Shown here in pieces: positions 36,531 through 45,936 of a stretch of 64,000 bases of DNA. The position numbers were made by a program, and so were the translations under genes. Source of the DNA: Rubripirellula tenax (GTDB lineage Bacteria; Planctomycetota; Planctomycetia; Pirellulales; Pirellulaceae); the NCBI RefSeq assembly GCF_007860125.1, contig NZ_SJPW01000007.1, positions 62,001 to 126,000 of the forward strand. The letters are read 5' to 3'. Each line of letters opens with the position of its first letter. The first letter of the stretch is position 1. The notes under the pieces were generated by a model that ran no database searches, was not told the DNA's origin, and saw only the letters and a program-made list of their open reading frames with translations.

Positions 36531-37274
36531 ATGGTCGGCGATGACGATCCAGACGAAGACCTCGGCGAACTTTCGCTTGACGATCTGGGGGCCGCCTACG
36601 CACGCGCCGCTGCGCAGCACGATCCCGAAGCGTTTGCGCCGGTGGCTAGCGACGAGTCTGAATCGGAACTTCCTGATGACGGGGACGACATCGTCGACGA
36701 TGTCCAGGCATTCGACAATGCACCCGTCGAAGACGAAGTCGCCACGCCTGAAATGATCATCGAGGGCGCGTTGTTCGTCGGTGACCCCGATGGAAAACCG
36801 ATCTCCGAGCATCGACTCGCGTCGCTGATGCGTGACGTCACGCCGGAAGAAGTCATCCAGATCATCGACCACCTCAATCAATCCTATCGGCTTCACGATC
36901 AAGCCCTACGCATCGTCGGCGATGACCAAGGTTATCGCATGACGTTGGCTCCTGAAGTCGAGAGTGTTCGTCGTTCGTTCATGGGCAAAGTTCGTGAAGC
37001 AAAGCTCAGCCAAACCGCCATCGAAGTCCTTGCGTTGGTCGCCTACCAACCCGGTGTCACGTTGCAAACGGTGCAAGACCAACGCGGGCGCGAGAGCGCA
37101 TCGCTGTTGAATCAATTGGTGCGCCGGCAATTGCTTCGCGTAGAACGCGTCAAAGGGGCAGACGGCGGCCGCGCCGAACCCCACTATTATCCGACCGAAC
37201 GGTTCTTGTATCTATTCGGTCTAGAATCGATCGACGATTTACCTCAGGTCGAGGAAGGATTACGAGAAGGATGA
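36531..37274 (+). CDS. scpB: Segregation and condensation protein B (ScpB)
   Basis: A 247-residue ScpB, the winged-helix partner of ScpA-SMC condensin in chromosome segregation. Residues 1-75 are an acidic extension. The family core begins at EMIIEGALFVGDPDGKPIS and continues through LAPEV, SQTAIEVLALVAYQPGVTLQTVQDQRG, SLLNQLVRRQLL and YYPTERFLYLFGL. The acidic lead is longer than in typical ScpB. scpA is not in the window. The HAD gene overlaps its stop by 4 bases. Confidence 0.93.
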   Translation: MVGDDDPDEDLGELSLDDLGAAYARAAAQHDPEAFAPVASDESESELPDDGDDIVDDVQAFDNAPVEDEVATPEMIIEGALFVGDPDGKPISEHRLASLMRDVTPEEVIQIIDHLNQSYRLHDQALRIVGDDQGYRMTLAPEVESVRRSFMGKVREAKLSQTAIEVLALVAYQPGVTLQTVQDQRGRESASLLNQLVRRQLLRVERVKGADGGRAEPHYYPTERFLYLFGLESIDDLPQVEEGLREG

Positions 37275-37948
37275 CAAACGACACGACCAACGGGTCGCGA
37301 TCAACCGTCGACGGCGTCGCACTCGACATGGACGGGCTGCTTTTCGATACCGAGCGAATCTACTGGGACGTCGGTGACGCGATTTTGATGCGACGCGGAC
37401 ACCGGTTCAGCCACGAGCTTCAACAACGCATGATGGGGCGAGTCGGCGTTGCCGCGATGCAGCAGATGATCGACTTGCATCATTTGGACGATGCGCCCGA
37501 CGAGCTACTCGCCGAGTCAGATGAACTGTATGGCAACCGTCTGGCCGACGACATCACGCCGATGCCGGGTCTAGAAAAATGGATCGCGTTCTTGATCGAG
37601 ACGAAGACGCCGTTTGGTTTGGCGACAAGCAGCCGCCGCAGGTTCGTCGACATCATTCTGGCGACGATCGATTGGCGCGACGAGATGCAATTCGTCTTGA
37701 CGGGCGACGATGTCGTCAACGGCAAACCGCATCCCGAAATGTACTTGAAGGCGGCCGAAAACCTTTCGATCGCTCCCGCACGCATGCTGGTTCTCGAAGA
37801 CAGCGGTAACGGTTGCAAAGCCGCGGTCGCAGCGGGTGCTTACACGGTCGCCATTCCAAGCGAACACACACGCGGTCAATCGTTCGACGGGGCAAAGCTG
37901 ATCGCCGAATCGTTGACCGATACGAGACTCTGGAACTTGGTCCGATAA
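37271..37948 (+). CDS. HAD-superfamily phosphatase/phosphomutase (beta-PGM-like)
   Basis: A 225-residue HAD hydrolase, subfamily IA with helical cap. The nucleophile motif ALDMDGLLFDTE (DxD) is near residue 17. Motif II serine is in LATSSRRRFVD, motif III lysine in GKPHPEMYLKAAENL, and motif IV in VLEDSGNGCKAAVAAG. It resembles beta-phosphoglucomutase or sugar-phosphate phosphatases; the substrate cannot be told. Its ATG overlaps the scpB stop, ending a three-gene operon. Confidence 0.92.
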   Translation: MTNDTTNGSRSTVDGVALDMDGLLFDTERIYWDVGDAILMRRGHRFSHELQQRMMGRVGVAAMQQMIDLHHLDDAPDELLAESDELYGNRLADDITPMPGLEKWIAFLIETKTPFGLATSSRRRFVDIILATIDWRDEMQFVLTGDDVVNGKPHPEMYLKAAENLSIAPARMLVLEDSGNGCKAAVAAGAYTVAIPSEHTRGQSFDGAKLIAESLTDTRLWNLVR

Positions 37949-37964
37949 CCAATCGCTCTTCGCG

Positions 37965-39302
37965 TTAACCGTTCAATCCGGTCAACGCGCCGTCGCCGCA
38001 GAACTCCGGATTTCCGAACGATTTTTCGGGATGTCCCATCGCCTCGGCGAAGCTCAACAACAATCGGTTGTGAGCAACATGGTCGAACTTCATCGCCCGG
38101 CCCATCTTGAACCCCAAGCCGCCCCCAACCATCACGAATGGGATGCTGTTGCGGGTGTGCGAATTGCCTTTGCCCAGTTCGTTGGTCCAGACGATCGTGG
38201 TGTTGTCGAGCAGGTTTCCGCTCCCGTCCGGTTCAGGTGTTTCCTGCAATCGCTTGGCCAAGAATGCGATCTGTTCACAGTACCAGGTATTGATCCGAAC
38301 CAGGTTCTCGTACGCCTTTTCGTTGTTGTCCGGTTCGTGCGAGATCTCGTGGTGACCTTCGTTGATGTCCATCCATCGAAAACGCGGATTACCGACGCTA
38401 TTGGTGATCTGGACCGTTGCGACGCGGGCAAAGTCAGCTGCGAAACTGCTGACCAACAAATCACTTTGCATCCGCGAAATTTGCGGCATGTTATCGTTCT
38501 CTTCCTCAATGTTTGGCGGCAGCTTTGGCATCGCGTGCCCGGCCTCTTTTTCCTTCGACGGGTGGGCCAGTTCCAATTTCAATTCCTTCTCGACCGATCG
38601 AACCATTGCAACGTGTTGTCGCAGCAATCGTCGATCTTCTACGCTGGCCATTTTCTCGATCTGCTTGAAGTCCTCGCTCAAGTCGTCCAACACACTGGCC
38701 AACATCGCCCGGTTTTGCGACTGCCCGTAAAGCTTGTCAAACATTTGGTAGGGATCACTGATCGGCGCAACCGGTTGGTTGGGTCCCGCGTACGACCATC
38801 GGGTCCACGTATCCGCCCGCTCGGGAACCATGACCCCGAATTCGAGCGAACCGAATCGCGTTCGTGAAGCGGCGTCTGCTTGCAACTTGTTCTTCAAATG
38901 CTGGTCAATCGAGATACCCATCGACCATCCGGCCGGCGTATCCGAACCGCCTTGAACGTCACCGGGAAATAGCTCGACACCGGTCAACAAGCAACCGATG
39001 CCACGCATGTGACCGTCGCCGTCACCGTTGATCTTATTGTCGATGCCTTCCAGCGTCAGAAGTTGACTCTTGAACGGATCCAAAGGCTTAAGAATGCGTT
39101 TCAAGTCTTGATGCTCGCCTGCTTCATCAGGCCAGAAGTGATCCGGGATCACGCCGTTGGGGCTGAACACGAAAACGACCCGCTTCTTCCGAGCTGCCGA
39201 AGCCGCCCATCCCAAACTCGGAAGCGCGAATGCGAAGTTGGCCGCCGCGGCGCTGACGCCGAGCTTCACGATAAAATCGCGTCGCGAGAAATTTGATGTC
39301 AT
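37965..39302 (-). CDS. DUF1552 family protein
   Basis: A 445-residue exported protein with the twin-arginine-like start [28 protein letters not shown]1552 features: [39 protein letters not shown], and near the end [29 protein letters not shown]. The family is found mostly in Planctomycetes next to DUF1592/1588/1585 cytochrome proteins, exactly as here, with a 45-base gap. Function is unknown; a periplasmic catabolic or oxidative role is often supposed. It ends 17 bases from the convergent HAD gene. Confidence 0.92.
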   Translation of the reverse strand: MTSNFSRRDFIVKLGVSAAAANFAFALPSLGWAASAARKKRVVFVFSPNGVIPDHFWPDEAGEHQDLKRILKPLDPFKSQLLTLEGIDNKINGDGDGHMRGIGCLLTGVELFPGDVQGGSDTPAGWSMGISIDQHLKNKLQADAASRTRFGSLEFGVMVPERADTWTRWSYAGPNQPVAPISDPYQMFDKLYGQSQNRAMLASVLDDLSEDFKQIEKMASVEDRRLLRQHVAMVRSVEKELKLELAHPSKEKEAGHAMPKLPPNIEEENDNMPQISRMQSDLLVSSFAADFARVATVQITNSVGNPRFRWMDINEGHHEISHEPDNNEKAYENLVRINTWYCEQIAFLAKRLQETPEPDGSGNLLDNTTIVWTNELGKGNSHTRNSIPFVMVGGGLGFKMGRAMKFDHVAHNRLLLSFAEAMGHPEKSFGNPEFCGDGALTGLNG

Positions 39303-39347
39303 AGGTGGGGCCTTCGAAGAATACAGGATTGTTGTGCGAAACGATGA

Positions 39348-41738
39348 CTAGGTACCAGCGATGAGTTCGCTTTTGGCTTCCGCGGCGATCACAGCGATGG
39401 CGACAATCAATTGATGAATGTTGAAGTCAGTGTCTTGGAAATAACGCGTTAACTCATCCGCCCGATCGGCGCCAAACGCAGCGATGGGTTGCTTGACAAA
39501 ATGCTCAAACGCCGATTCAACGAACGAACGATGGCAATCGGGGCTGCCGGCCAAATAATCGCCCAGCTCGCGGGCACCGTTGAACGAGACAGAATCGCCC
39601 GTTCGCGTTACATAGTTTCCCGCTGCGTCAATCGGCTTGCCGTTTTCCTGGTCACGATAGACGCCCGTTGCGTCGAAGTGCTCTAGTGCGAATCCGAGAG
39701 CGTTGATCTTAACGTGACAGACCTGACAATTGACTTCGCCGGTTTGCAATTCGACGCGTTGCCGCGTCGTCAGCCCCGGATGCAAGTCTGGATTTATCGG
39801 CGAGAAAGCCGCGTTTGGTGGTCTCAGCACTCTGCCCAAAACGTGTCGCGTCAAGAAAACACCGCGGTGGATCGGTGACGTCGTTCGGTGGTACGCCAAG
39901 TCGCTCATCAACAAAGGATGCGTCAACAATCCGACGTGGACTTTCGCGTCGCGGACGCTACGGACAACTCGTTCGTTGGCCACAGCTTGTTCCGCTTTCG
40001 GTTCACCAGAGTCACCCGGCGCGTCCGAAGGTTCCCACTCCTGGCCGTAAAATTTTGTCAATCGTTCCGTCGTGTAGGTCCAATCGGCTTGCAACAATTG
40101 GCGAAAATCGCAGTCTTCACTATCCAAAACCTCATCGATGCACCGATCAAACGATTGCCGAAGATCACCGACCAATTCGCGATCAAAACCAGGATACGCT
40201 TCTTTGTCTTTCGTGATTTCTTCGACGTCACCCAGATCGAACCACTTGTAGATGAACGCCCTCGTTTTTGCTTCACAGCGATAGTCGCCGACCATTTTCC
40301 AGGCGGCTTTTTCAAGCTGCGCGTGATCCTTGAATCGATCTTTTTCGATGTCGCGAATCATCCAATCATCCGACGGAAGCGAGTCGAATAGCGTAAGGGC
40401 CAATCGATTGGCCGCTCGTTGGCTATCCGATCGATTTCTATCGAGCGACGGGTATAAGAAGCGAGGCGACTTGATCGTCATCAGCACAACCTGCTTAATC
40501 GCCTCGGCGTCATCTTCGCATTGGTCAACCTGTTGATTGACATAGAGATCTCGAAGTCGATCATCCAAAGGACCTCGAAAGGCGGCCTCGACCAATTCCG
40601 CCAGAAATCGTCTTAGCTTGCCGCGGTTCTCATCCGAGTCTTTTTTGTGCTTTCGCAAATACAGACCATACAGCTCGCCGCTTGCCATCGTCGCGAACTC
40701 GAGCGCGGCGGCGGTGGTCGAATCCTCCCAAGTGCGGCTGACCGAAGTCCCACGCTCATAGCCGTAGGATCGATCGTCCGGCGGCAACTTAGCTTGAAGT
40801 GCGAAGGCAGACGGCTCGAAACTGGGCAGCAAGAACCGCGAAGGGATGATTTCTTCGACTCCGCCCGGCGGAACCCACGATAGGGAAATGTATGCGGCAG
40901 GCTGTTCCGTCTTTCGTTTCCGTTGATACATTTCCAATCGGATTGGATACACGCGGCCACCCGTCAAATTCAGCGTACGTCGAAACTCTTCCTTGCCTTC
41001 CGACTGAACGTGGTTGTCGACGAGCTTCCGCTCGTGACCGCCAAAATCCATCGTGCATGAACACGACGAGCGAAGAATGATCTCGTATCGTCCGGACGTT
41101 TCAACTTTCAATGATCCACCCCAGTGGATGTGAAACTCCTCTGCTCGGATTCCTTTCCCTGGGCTTTCCTTGCCAAAATCAAAGTTAATGACAGGATCGT
41201 TTCGCTTGATTTTCCGATCGTTATCCTTCCAACCGCTGCCATCAAAATACGTGGCTTCCAGTCCACGTTCATTGACATGCCAAGGCGTGCCACTGATCCG
41301 CCCGTACAGGTCGGCCAAACTTTGACGAAGTTGTTCCGCCGTCAAACGCGATAGCGTCGCGCGGGGGGGACGACGACGCACTTGTGCCGCTTCGCTATAG
41401 AAGTCGTGATGAATGTACGTCGCGACGGCCAGGGCATCGCCCGCCACACACGTGTCGGGCTCTTCCTCAGGCATCGTTTCCGAGATCAGTTCTGCTAATT
41501 CTCGGATCGTCGCGTCGCCTACAAGTGGATCGGGATAAAATTGCTCAACGCCGACGCCGGCCTTTCCATGACACTGGATGCAGGCCTGTTGATAGATGGC
41601 CTCACCTCGAACGATTGCCGCCGTTTCCTCCGCAGCGTGAATCGATGTTCCGTGGACGCCGGCCATCGTCACCAGACTGACGCAGATCGTGCGAACAATC
41701 CGTGAGATGCAGTACGACCATGGATTCGTGTTTCGCAT
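39348..41738 (-). CDS. Cytochrome c / PA14 / DUF1587-1592-1588-1585 protein
   Basis: A 796-residue exported protein, ATG 41738 after rejecting a start at 41771. In order: signal peptide; cytochrome c with CIQCH near residue 50; a DUF1587-like segment (LSRLTAEQLRQSLADLYG); a PA14-like carbohydrate-binding stretch (about 155-310, starting GLEATYFDGSGW); DUF1592 (AELVEAAFRGPLDDRLR); DUF1588 (SPIHRGVFLTRHVLGR) with a second heme site CQVCH; and DUF1585 at the end (FVESAFEHFVKQPIAAFG). It pairs with the DUF1552 gene downstream. The PA14 part suggests a polysaccharide or surface ligand. Exact activity is unknown. Confidence 0.92.
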   Translation of the reverse strand: MRNTNPWSYCISRIVRTICVSLVTMAGVHGTSIHAAEETAAIVRGEAIYQQACIQCHGKAGVGVEQFYPDPLVGDATIRELAELISETMPEEEPDTCVAGDALAVATYIHHDFYSEAAQVRRRPPRATLSRLTAEQLRQSLADLYGRISGTPWHVNERGLEATYFDGSGWKDNDRKIKRNDPVINFDFGKESPGKGIRAEEFHIHWGGSLKVETSGRYEIILRSSCSCTMDFGGHERKLVDNHVQSEGKEEFRRTLNLTGGRVYPIRLEMYQRKRKTEQPAAYISLSWVPPGGVEEIIPSRFLLPSFEPSAFALQAKLPPDDRSYGYERGTSVSRTWEDSTTAAALEFATMASGELYGLYLRKHKKDSDENRGKLRRFLAELVEAAFRGPLDDRLRDLYVNQQVDQCEDDAEAIKQVVLMTIKSPRFLYPSLDRNRSDSQRAANRLALTLFDSLPSDDWMIRDIEKDRFKDHAQLEKAAWKMVGDYRCEAKTRAFIYKWFDLGDVEEITKDKEAYPGFDRELVGDLRQSFDRCIDEVLDSEDCDFRQLLQADWTYTTERLTKFYGQEWEPSDAPGDSGEPKAEQAVANERVVRSVRDAKVHVGLLTHPLLMSDLAYHRTTSPIHRGVFLTRHVLGRVLRPPNAAFSPINPDLHPGLTTRQRVELQTGEVNCQVCHVKINALGFALEHFDATGVYRDQENGKPIDAAGNYVTRTGDSVSFNGARELGDYLAGSPDCHRSFVESAFEHFVKQPIAAFGADRADELTRYFQDTDFNIHQLIVAIAVIAAEAKSELIAGT

Positions 41739-42211
41739 GATGAATTCCAAGCCTCCGGAATTACCGTTCACGGCGTCGCTCGAAAGATTTCGGGCGTCGT
41801 GACGATCGTTCGGGGGCGGGTGGGGTGCAGCGAGGCGGGTCTAGGCAGGGAAAGCGGCCGGGCGGGGGAGGACAAGTACCTTGGGAACAGCGGCTCAATT
41901 CCAACCGCGAAAGGCCAGATACTTGAGAGTTGACGATCATTGTCCCAACAAAATTTTAGATTCCGAAGGTCCAGGCAAGTTAATGAAATTATAGCTTGCC
42001 GGTCAAAACTAAGAAATGAGTTCGCAAAACTGTTTTTCCATCCACCCCCCGCGGGCCGAATCCCAACCCAATGTCGCTGATATCCCCGCTTTTTCGCCTT
42101 CGGATGTAATTTTCATGGCAACCTTGCAAAAAACCGTGCCAAACCATATTCTCCGGTCCCACAAAGTACTCCCAGTCCAAATTCCAATTTACGTTACGAC
42201 CGAGTTTTCCA
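41739..42211. other. Long intergenic region between divergent genes
   Basis: No coding signal. The right part carries the plus-strand promoter at 42124-42152. A poly-G stretch and an AT-richer block (41940-42010) lie to its left, without recognisable elements for the minus-strand operon apart from a TTGACG at 41930-41935 that faces the other way. Confidence 0.5.
42124..42152 (+). promoter_or_regulatory. Predicted promoter of the small basic protein gene
   Basis: TTGCAA (42124-42129) and TATTCT (42147-42152) are spaced by 17 bases, giving a leader of about 50 bases to the ATG at 42212. It is the same -35 sequence as in the pilin-operon promoter. Confidence 0.45.
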
Positions 42212-42433
42212 ATGACCATGGATCGCAGCCTCAAGGTGCAAGCCGGGGCCATCAAGTCGCGAAACGTGCTGACACGGGCCGAGCGAATCGCCCGGCTGAA
42301 AGCGCTTGACAAATTCGACGAAGAAAAAAGTATCGTCGGCATGCCTAAAGTTCGCGTCGTCAAGGTCTCCCTGAAGAAGAAGAAGAAAGTCAAGAAGGCC
42401 GAAGACGATCCGAAGGACAAGAAGAAGAAGTAG
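42212..42433 (+). CDS. Small basic ribosome-associated protein of PVC bacteria (TIGR04137-like)
   Basis: A 73-residue lysine-rich protein. The start MDRSLKVQAGAIKSRNVLTRAERIARLK, then EKSIVGMPKVRVVKVSLKKKKK, matches my memory of the small basic protein described as rRNA-binding in Chlamydiae, Verrucomicrobia and Planctomycetes. The C-terminal third is almost all Lys, Asp and Glu. The first of two ATGs (42212, 42218) is used. The gene has its own promoter and terminator, as expected for a highly expressed ribosome-linked gene. The call rests on remembered family resemblance. Confidence 0.85.
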   Translation: MTMDRSLKVQAGAIKSRNVLTRAERIARLKALDKFDEEKSIVGMPKVRVVKVSLKKKKKVKKAEDDPKDKKKK

Positions 42434-42454
42434 TCGACGGCGATTGTGCCAGCG

Positions 42455-42498
42455 AGCCGGTGACACGTTCCTCGAGAACGAACGCCGGCTTTTTTTTT
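42455..42498 (+). terminator. Rho-independent terminator of the small basic protein gene
   Basis: AGCCGG (42455-42460) pairs with CCGGCT (42485-42490), with an inner CGTTC/GAACG stem. Nine consecutive Ts end the structure at 42498. Confidence 0.9.
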
Positions 42499-42584
42499 GC
42501 CTTCGTCCGAGTTTTCGTTCGCCTTGCTTTTTATAGTACGAATAAGCGACACCCCCCAAACGCAGCGTCAAGAAGGATAACGGG

Positions 42585-43583
42585 ATGGCAGATTCTCTAT
42601 GTGAACCCGAAACTTCGCCCCTCGATGACCCCACCGTCGGTCCGTTGCCGACCGAAGGCATCGACCCCCAGCGGCTGCCGCTGCCCGAAGAAACGCAGCC
42701 GTTAAAAATCATGTGGCGATACGTGGTTGTCTTGTCAGCGGTTCACATCGTGGCGCTGCTTGCCTTCCTGCCGTATCTGTTCACTTGGTCTGGCCTGATC
42801 GCCGGGATAGCGGGTCACTTTCTGTTCGGCATGATGGGGATCACCATCGGCTATCACCGACTATTGACGCACCGCGGGTTCACGTGTCCGAAGTGGCTCG
42901 AACACTCCCTAGCAATTCTGGGAATGTGCAACCTGCAAGACAGTCCGGCGCGATGGGTGGCGATTCACCGTATGCACCATCAACACAGCGACCATCAACC
43001 CGATCCGCATTCGCCGCTTGTCAATTTCCTGTGGGGCCACGTGGGCTGGGTGGTTTGCCGCCACAAATCGCTGGACCGCACCAGCCACTATGAACGTTAT
43101 GTGCGCGACCTGTTGCGAGATCCGTTCTATTTGAAGCTGGAACGCAAAGACGGATGGTTTTTCGTCTTCCTTGCACACGCAACCGTCATCACGCTTGTCG
43201 GCGCCGTCGTCGGCTTCATTGCCGGCGGTGGCCAGTGGTCGGAAGTCGGTCGCTACGCGGCAAGCTGGTATGTGTGGGCCGTCGCGGTGCGGACAGTGTT
43301 CGTCTTGCATGGAACTTGGTCTGTCAATTCGCTATCGCACGTTTTCGGCTACCGCAACTACGACACACGCGACCACAGCACCAACAATTGGTTGGTTGCA
43401 CTGCTGAGCCACGGGGAAGGATGGCACAACAATCACCACGCCCAACCTCGCAGTGCGGCCCATGGCCACCGCTGGTGGGAATTCGACATGTCCTGGGGAG
43501 TCATCCGTGTGCTCGAAACTTTAGGTCTGGCCAAGGATGTCGTACGCCCAAAACCAGAAACGAAGTCGGCCAGCACGACGTAG
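42585..43583 (+). CDS. Fatty acid desaturase (acyl-CoA delta-9 type)
   Basis: A 332-residue membrane diiron desaturase. Three histidine boxes are present: HRLLTHR at 91-97, HRMHHQHSDH at 128-137, and WHNNHHAQPRSAAHG near 280-294. About four membrane helices surround them. Length and order match stearoyl-CoA-type front-end-free desaturases that place a double bond in saturated acyl chains. Residues 1-40 are a polar lead. A good AAGGA ribosome site lies 8 bases before the ATG. TATAGT at 42532-42537 is a likely -10 element, but the -35 is weak. No ferredoxin or reductase is adjacent. Confidence 0.93.
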   Translation: MADSLCEPETSPLDDPTVGPLPTEGIDPQRLPLPEETQPLKIMWRYVVVLSAVHIVALLAFLPYLFTWSGLIAGIAGHFLFGMMGITIGYHRLLTHRGFTCPKWLEHSLAILGMCNLQDSPARWVAIHRMHHQHSDHQPDPHSPLVNFLWGHVGWVVCRHKSLDRTSHYERYVRDLLRDPFYLKLERKDGWFFVFLAHATVITLVGAVVGFIAGGGQWSEVGRYAASWYVWAVAVRTVFVLHGTWSVNSLSHVFGYRNYDTRDHSTNNWLVALLSHGEGWHNNHHAQPRSAAHGHRWWEFDMSWGVIRVLETLGLAKDVVRPKPETKSASTT

Positions 43584-43637
43584 TTGCAGCGTAGCGCCTA
43601 GACCGACGCAACAACGGCGGCAAACAACGACGACCAC

Positions 43638-44507
43638 CTACGGTTCAGTTGTCATCCTCACGATGGGTAGCTCGCCGTCGGCGATCGTTGCCATTTGGCG
43701 AAGCAACTCGCGATCCATTTCGTTGCTTCGAAAATCGACCTCGCCACCGCCCATCAACAGGTGCAGGCCGCCGGGGTGGTCGCTCGCCAAGCCACCGACG
43801 TAGGTTTCGGAAACTTGAGCCACCGCGTCTTGGGGACCGCGAACGCGACGGCGTTCGTCATTAAGCCCGTGTCCCATGTTTCGCAGACTCGAACGCGTTC
43901 CGCTCATCCACCCCAGATCCTCGCCGATGTGAGAGAGCTTTTCGCCGACGAAAACGGTGTACGAAAGCCCGTCCGTGATATCGCTTGCGCGCGTGGGAAT
44001 GTTCAAGCGAAACACTCCATTATTGGTCGCGTCGATTGGCGTCTCTGCGGAATCATGTATGCCCGCGTAACAAGTAGTGTTGTCCGCCACATCCGTGGCC
44101 GATGGACACAGCAAGCTTGGCAAGCGAATCGCGCGGACTTCGGCATTCTTGGGATCGTAAACACTGACATTGTGATCGATCGAGTCGTAAACAACGCCAA
44201 GATCCATCATCGGCAACAGACCAATCAGCCAGTTCTGATGATAACCTTCCGGCAAATTGTTGATCGGTCCCGAATCGGCGAGCGTTCCTACGGGAAATTG
44301 CTCCATACGCGTCTCATAGGACGACAATGCCAACGAGAGCTGCACCAAGTTGTATTGGCAATTGCTTCGCCGGGACAACTCTCGCATGTTCTGCATGGCC
44401 GGCACTGCCATGCCGATCAACACGCCGATGATCGCGATCACGACCAACAACTCGACCAACGTAAACCCAGCGCCGAAGTGCCGAGACATCTGATTTCGGT
44501 GACTCAT
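43638..44507 (-). CDS. DUF1559-type prepilin-like protein
   Basis: A 289-residue protein with the type IV pilin cleavage motif GFTLVELLVVIAIIGVLIGMA (Gly before Phe, Glu at +5). DUF1559 characters follow: SRRSNCQYNLVQLSLAL, YHQNWLIGLLPMMD, a disulfide-like CPSATDVADNTTC, and SDHPGGLHLLMGGGEVDFRSN at the end. The first ATG (44507) abuts the stop of the upstream gene; the MSRHFG start at 44486 is also possible. It is the last gene of a seven-gene prepilin/GspF-like operon. DUF1559 proteins are abundant in planctomycetes, and this copy sits inside an assembly operon. Confidence 0.9.
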   Translation of the reverse strand: MSHRNQMSRHFGAGFTLVELLVVIAIIGVLIGMAVPAMQNMRELSRRSNCQYNLVQLSLALSSYETRMEQFPVGTLADSGPINNLPEGYHQNWLIGLLPMMDLGVVYDSIDHNVSVYDPKNAEVRAIRLPSLLCPSATDVADNTTCYAGIHDSAETPIDATNNGVFRLNIPTRASDITDGLSYTVFVGEKLSHIGEDLGWMSGTRSSLRNMGHGLNDERRRVRGPQDAVAQVSETYVGGLASDHPGGLHLLMGGGEVDFRSNEMDRELLRQMATIADGELPIVRMTTEP

Positions 44508-44915
44508 CTACTCATTTCCTCTCGAAGTGTTTTCAAATGGGCGAACCAACTGGTCCAACTCTTTTTCGCCCCGCATCCAACGTGCTGTAATTTTTTGTGA
44601 CGGAAAATCTTTCGTCACAATGATCCGTTCGTTTGAATCTTCCGCTAACGGCAACGTCATTTCGTTTTCCGCAACGTCGCGCACCGCATCGATTGCCGAC
44701 TGCAATGTTCGGACACTCGCCCGATCGCGCTGCTGATGCCGCGTCGCCCACTCGCCTCGGATCATCGCGCCCGTGGCCGCGACAATGACGATCAGCACAG
44801 CAAGCACCAACATGAAGAACGCTGCCCCACGCCGCTGAAAGCGCCGCCGGCTAAGACTCGCGTCGCGCCGCCTCGGCAACGGCGACTTCCCTGACATTAC
44901 GGTTCTGCGTTTCAT
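44508..44915 (-). CDS. Pilin-associated membrane protein (GspK/PilX-like position)
   Basis: A 135-residue protein. The Arg-rich start is followed by GAAFFMLVLAVLIVIVAATGAM, a membrane helix like that of atypical minor pilins that lack the FTLxE motif. The periplasmic part is alpha/beta with ASVRTLQSAIDAVRDVA. It overlaps the upstream prepilin gene by 4 bases (ATGA) and abuts the DUF1559 gene. A minor pseudopilin or pilus-tip role is inferred from position alone. Confidence 0.68.
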   Translation of the reverse strand: MKRRTVMSGKSPLPRRRDASLSRRRFQRRGAAFFMLVLAVLIVIVAATGAMIRGEWATRHQQRDRASVRTLQSAIDAVRDVAENEMTLPLAEDSNERIIVTKDFPSQKITARWMRGEKELDQLVRPFENTSRGNE

Positions 44916-45487
44916 GACTTTTCCGACTCCGTAATACCCGCGTTTCCATTGCCCTTATCTCCGTCGCCCGAGTCGCTGGTGCCCAGGTCTTTGATGTCTA
45001 TGTCTCTGGCACTCAGCTCTATCGTCCACGACACGTCTTTTCCACGCATCAACACGATCTGTGCTTGCCCTGCATCGCTTTCCAACGCCGGTTCGCAACG
45101 GCGCGGCAGTGGAAATCGGTCTACCACGATCTTTGCTCGGCTTGAATCACGCAATGTTCGGCGAATCTCTTGCAGCTCGAAATCCATATCGTAGGTGACT
45201 TCACCTCGTTCTGTTTCCAACGAAAGCGGCCAGTCAGTCGCATCCATGCTTGTCGCTGATTGCCTGTCTTCGTGCATCGCATCTGCCAACCTGAGAATCG
45301 ATGCTCGTCCTCGCTGATTCTCTGCGGTCTGTCGCCCAATTTCAGTGACCGATGACAGCATTCGCACCGCAACGATCGATAACGTCAACAGCAACGACAG
45401 CGTCGCAACCATTTCGACCAATGTGATCCCAGGCTGAGACTTGCGTCGCGCGAAAGCGAAACGATTCGGATTTTTCAAATCAATCAT
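44912..45487 (-). CDS. Prepilin-like protein (GspJ-like)
   Basis: A 191-residue protein with the prepilin motif PGITLVEMVATLSLLLTLSIVAV (Gly, hydrophobic at +1, Glu at +5). The next region (RASILRLADAMHEDRQSATS) resembles minor pseudopilin GspJ, which has a similar helix followed by beta sheets. The tail is acidic (SDSGDGDKGNGN). It overlaps both neighbours by 1-4 bases, so the three are translationally coupled. Confidence 0.82.
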   Translation of the reverse strand: MIDLKNPNRFAFARRKSQPGITLVEMVATLSLLLTLSIVAVRMLSSVTEIGRQTAENQRGRASILRLADAMHEDRQSATSMDATDWPLSLETERGEVTYDMDFELQEIRRTLRDSSRAKIVVDRFPLPRRCEPALESDAGQAQIVLMRGKDVSWTIELSARDIDIKDLGTSDSGDGDKGNGNAGITESEKS

Positions 45488-45936
45488 TACGAGGCCTCCG
45501 ATTCATCGAGCACTTGGTCGCCTGCATCACCCTCGGGTTCATTGAATTTCCAATGGTGGCGACGAACGCGACCTCCGCCACCCGTGGTTACTTCGACTCG
45601 CACATGGATTCCGCGAGCATCGACTCCGACAACGTCATCGATGATCGCTTGCACATCGCACCCGGATGATCGACTGATCGAGGCGCACGTCTTGTCCACG
45701 GAACTGCGGACGTCTTCAACGGAAAGCCCGTCCAATCGGTGCATCACGTTATCGGCCGCCAAGGTAGCTGCCAACTGTTGATCGGATTGCCGGTTGAGTG
45801 CCGCCGAGCTTTGAGCCAACCTGGCGAGCGTGACACCGGCGGTCGCCAGCAAAGCCGACGCCAAGACGGCCTCGAGCACGACGCTGCCACGCCGCATTCT
45901 TGACGGCCGTACGGAAAAAAACAAAGGACGTTTCAT
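45487..45936 (-). CDS. Minor prepilin-like protein (GspI-like)
   Basis: A 149-residue protein starting MKRPLFFSVRPSRMRRGSVVLEAVLAS. The helix GSVVLEAVLASALLATAGVTLARLA keeps Gly before the cut and Glu at +5, typical of GspI-type minor pseudopilins. A small periplasmic domain with two cysteines follows (KTCASISRSSGCDV). Its ATG overlaps the stop of the upstream membrane gene by 4 bases; the longer frame to 46047 would run into that gene. Confidence 0.75.
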   Translation of the reverse strand: MKRPLFFSVRPSRMRRGSVVLEAVLASALLATAGVTLARLAQSSAALNRQSDQQLAATLAADNVMHRLDGLSVEDVRSSVDKTCASISRSSGCDVQAIIDDVVGVDARGIHVRVEVTTGGGGRVRRHHWKFNEPEGDAGDQVLDESEAS

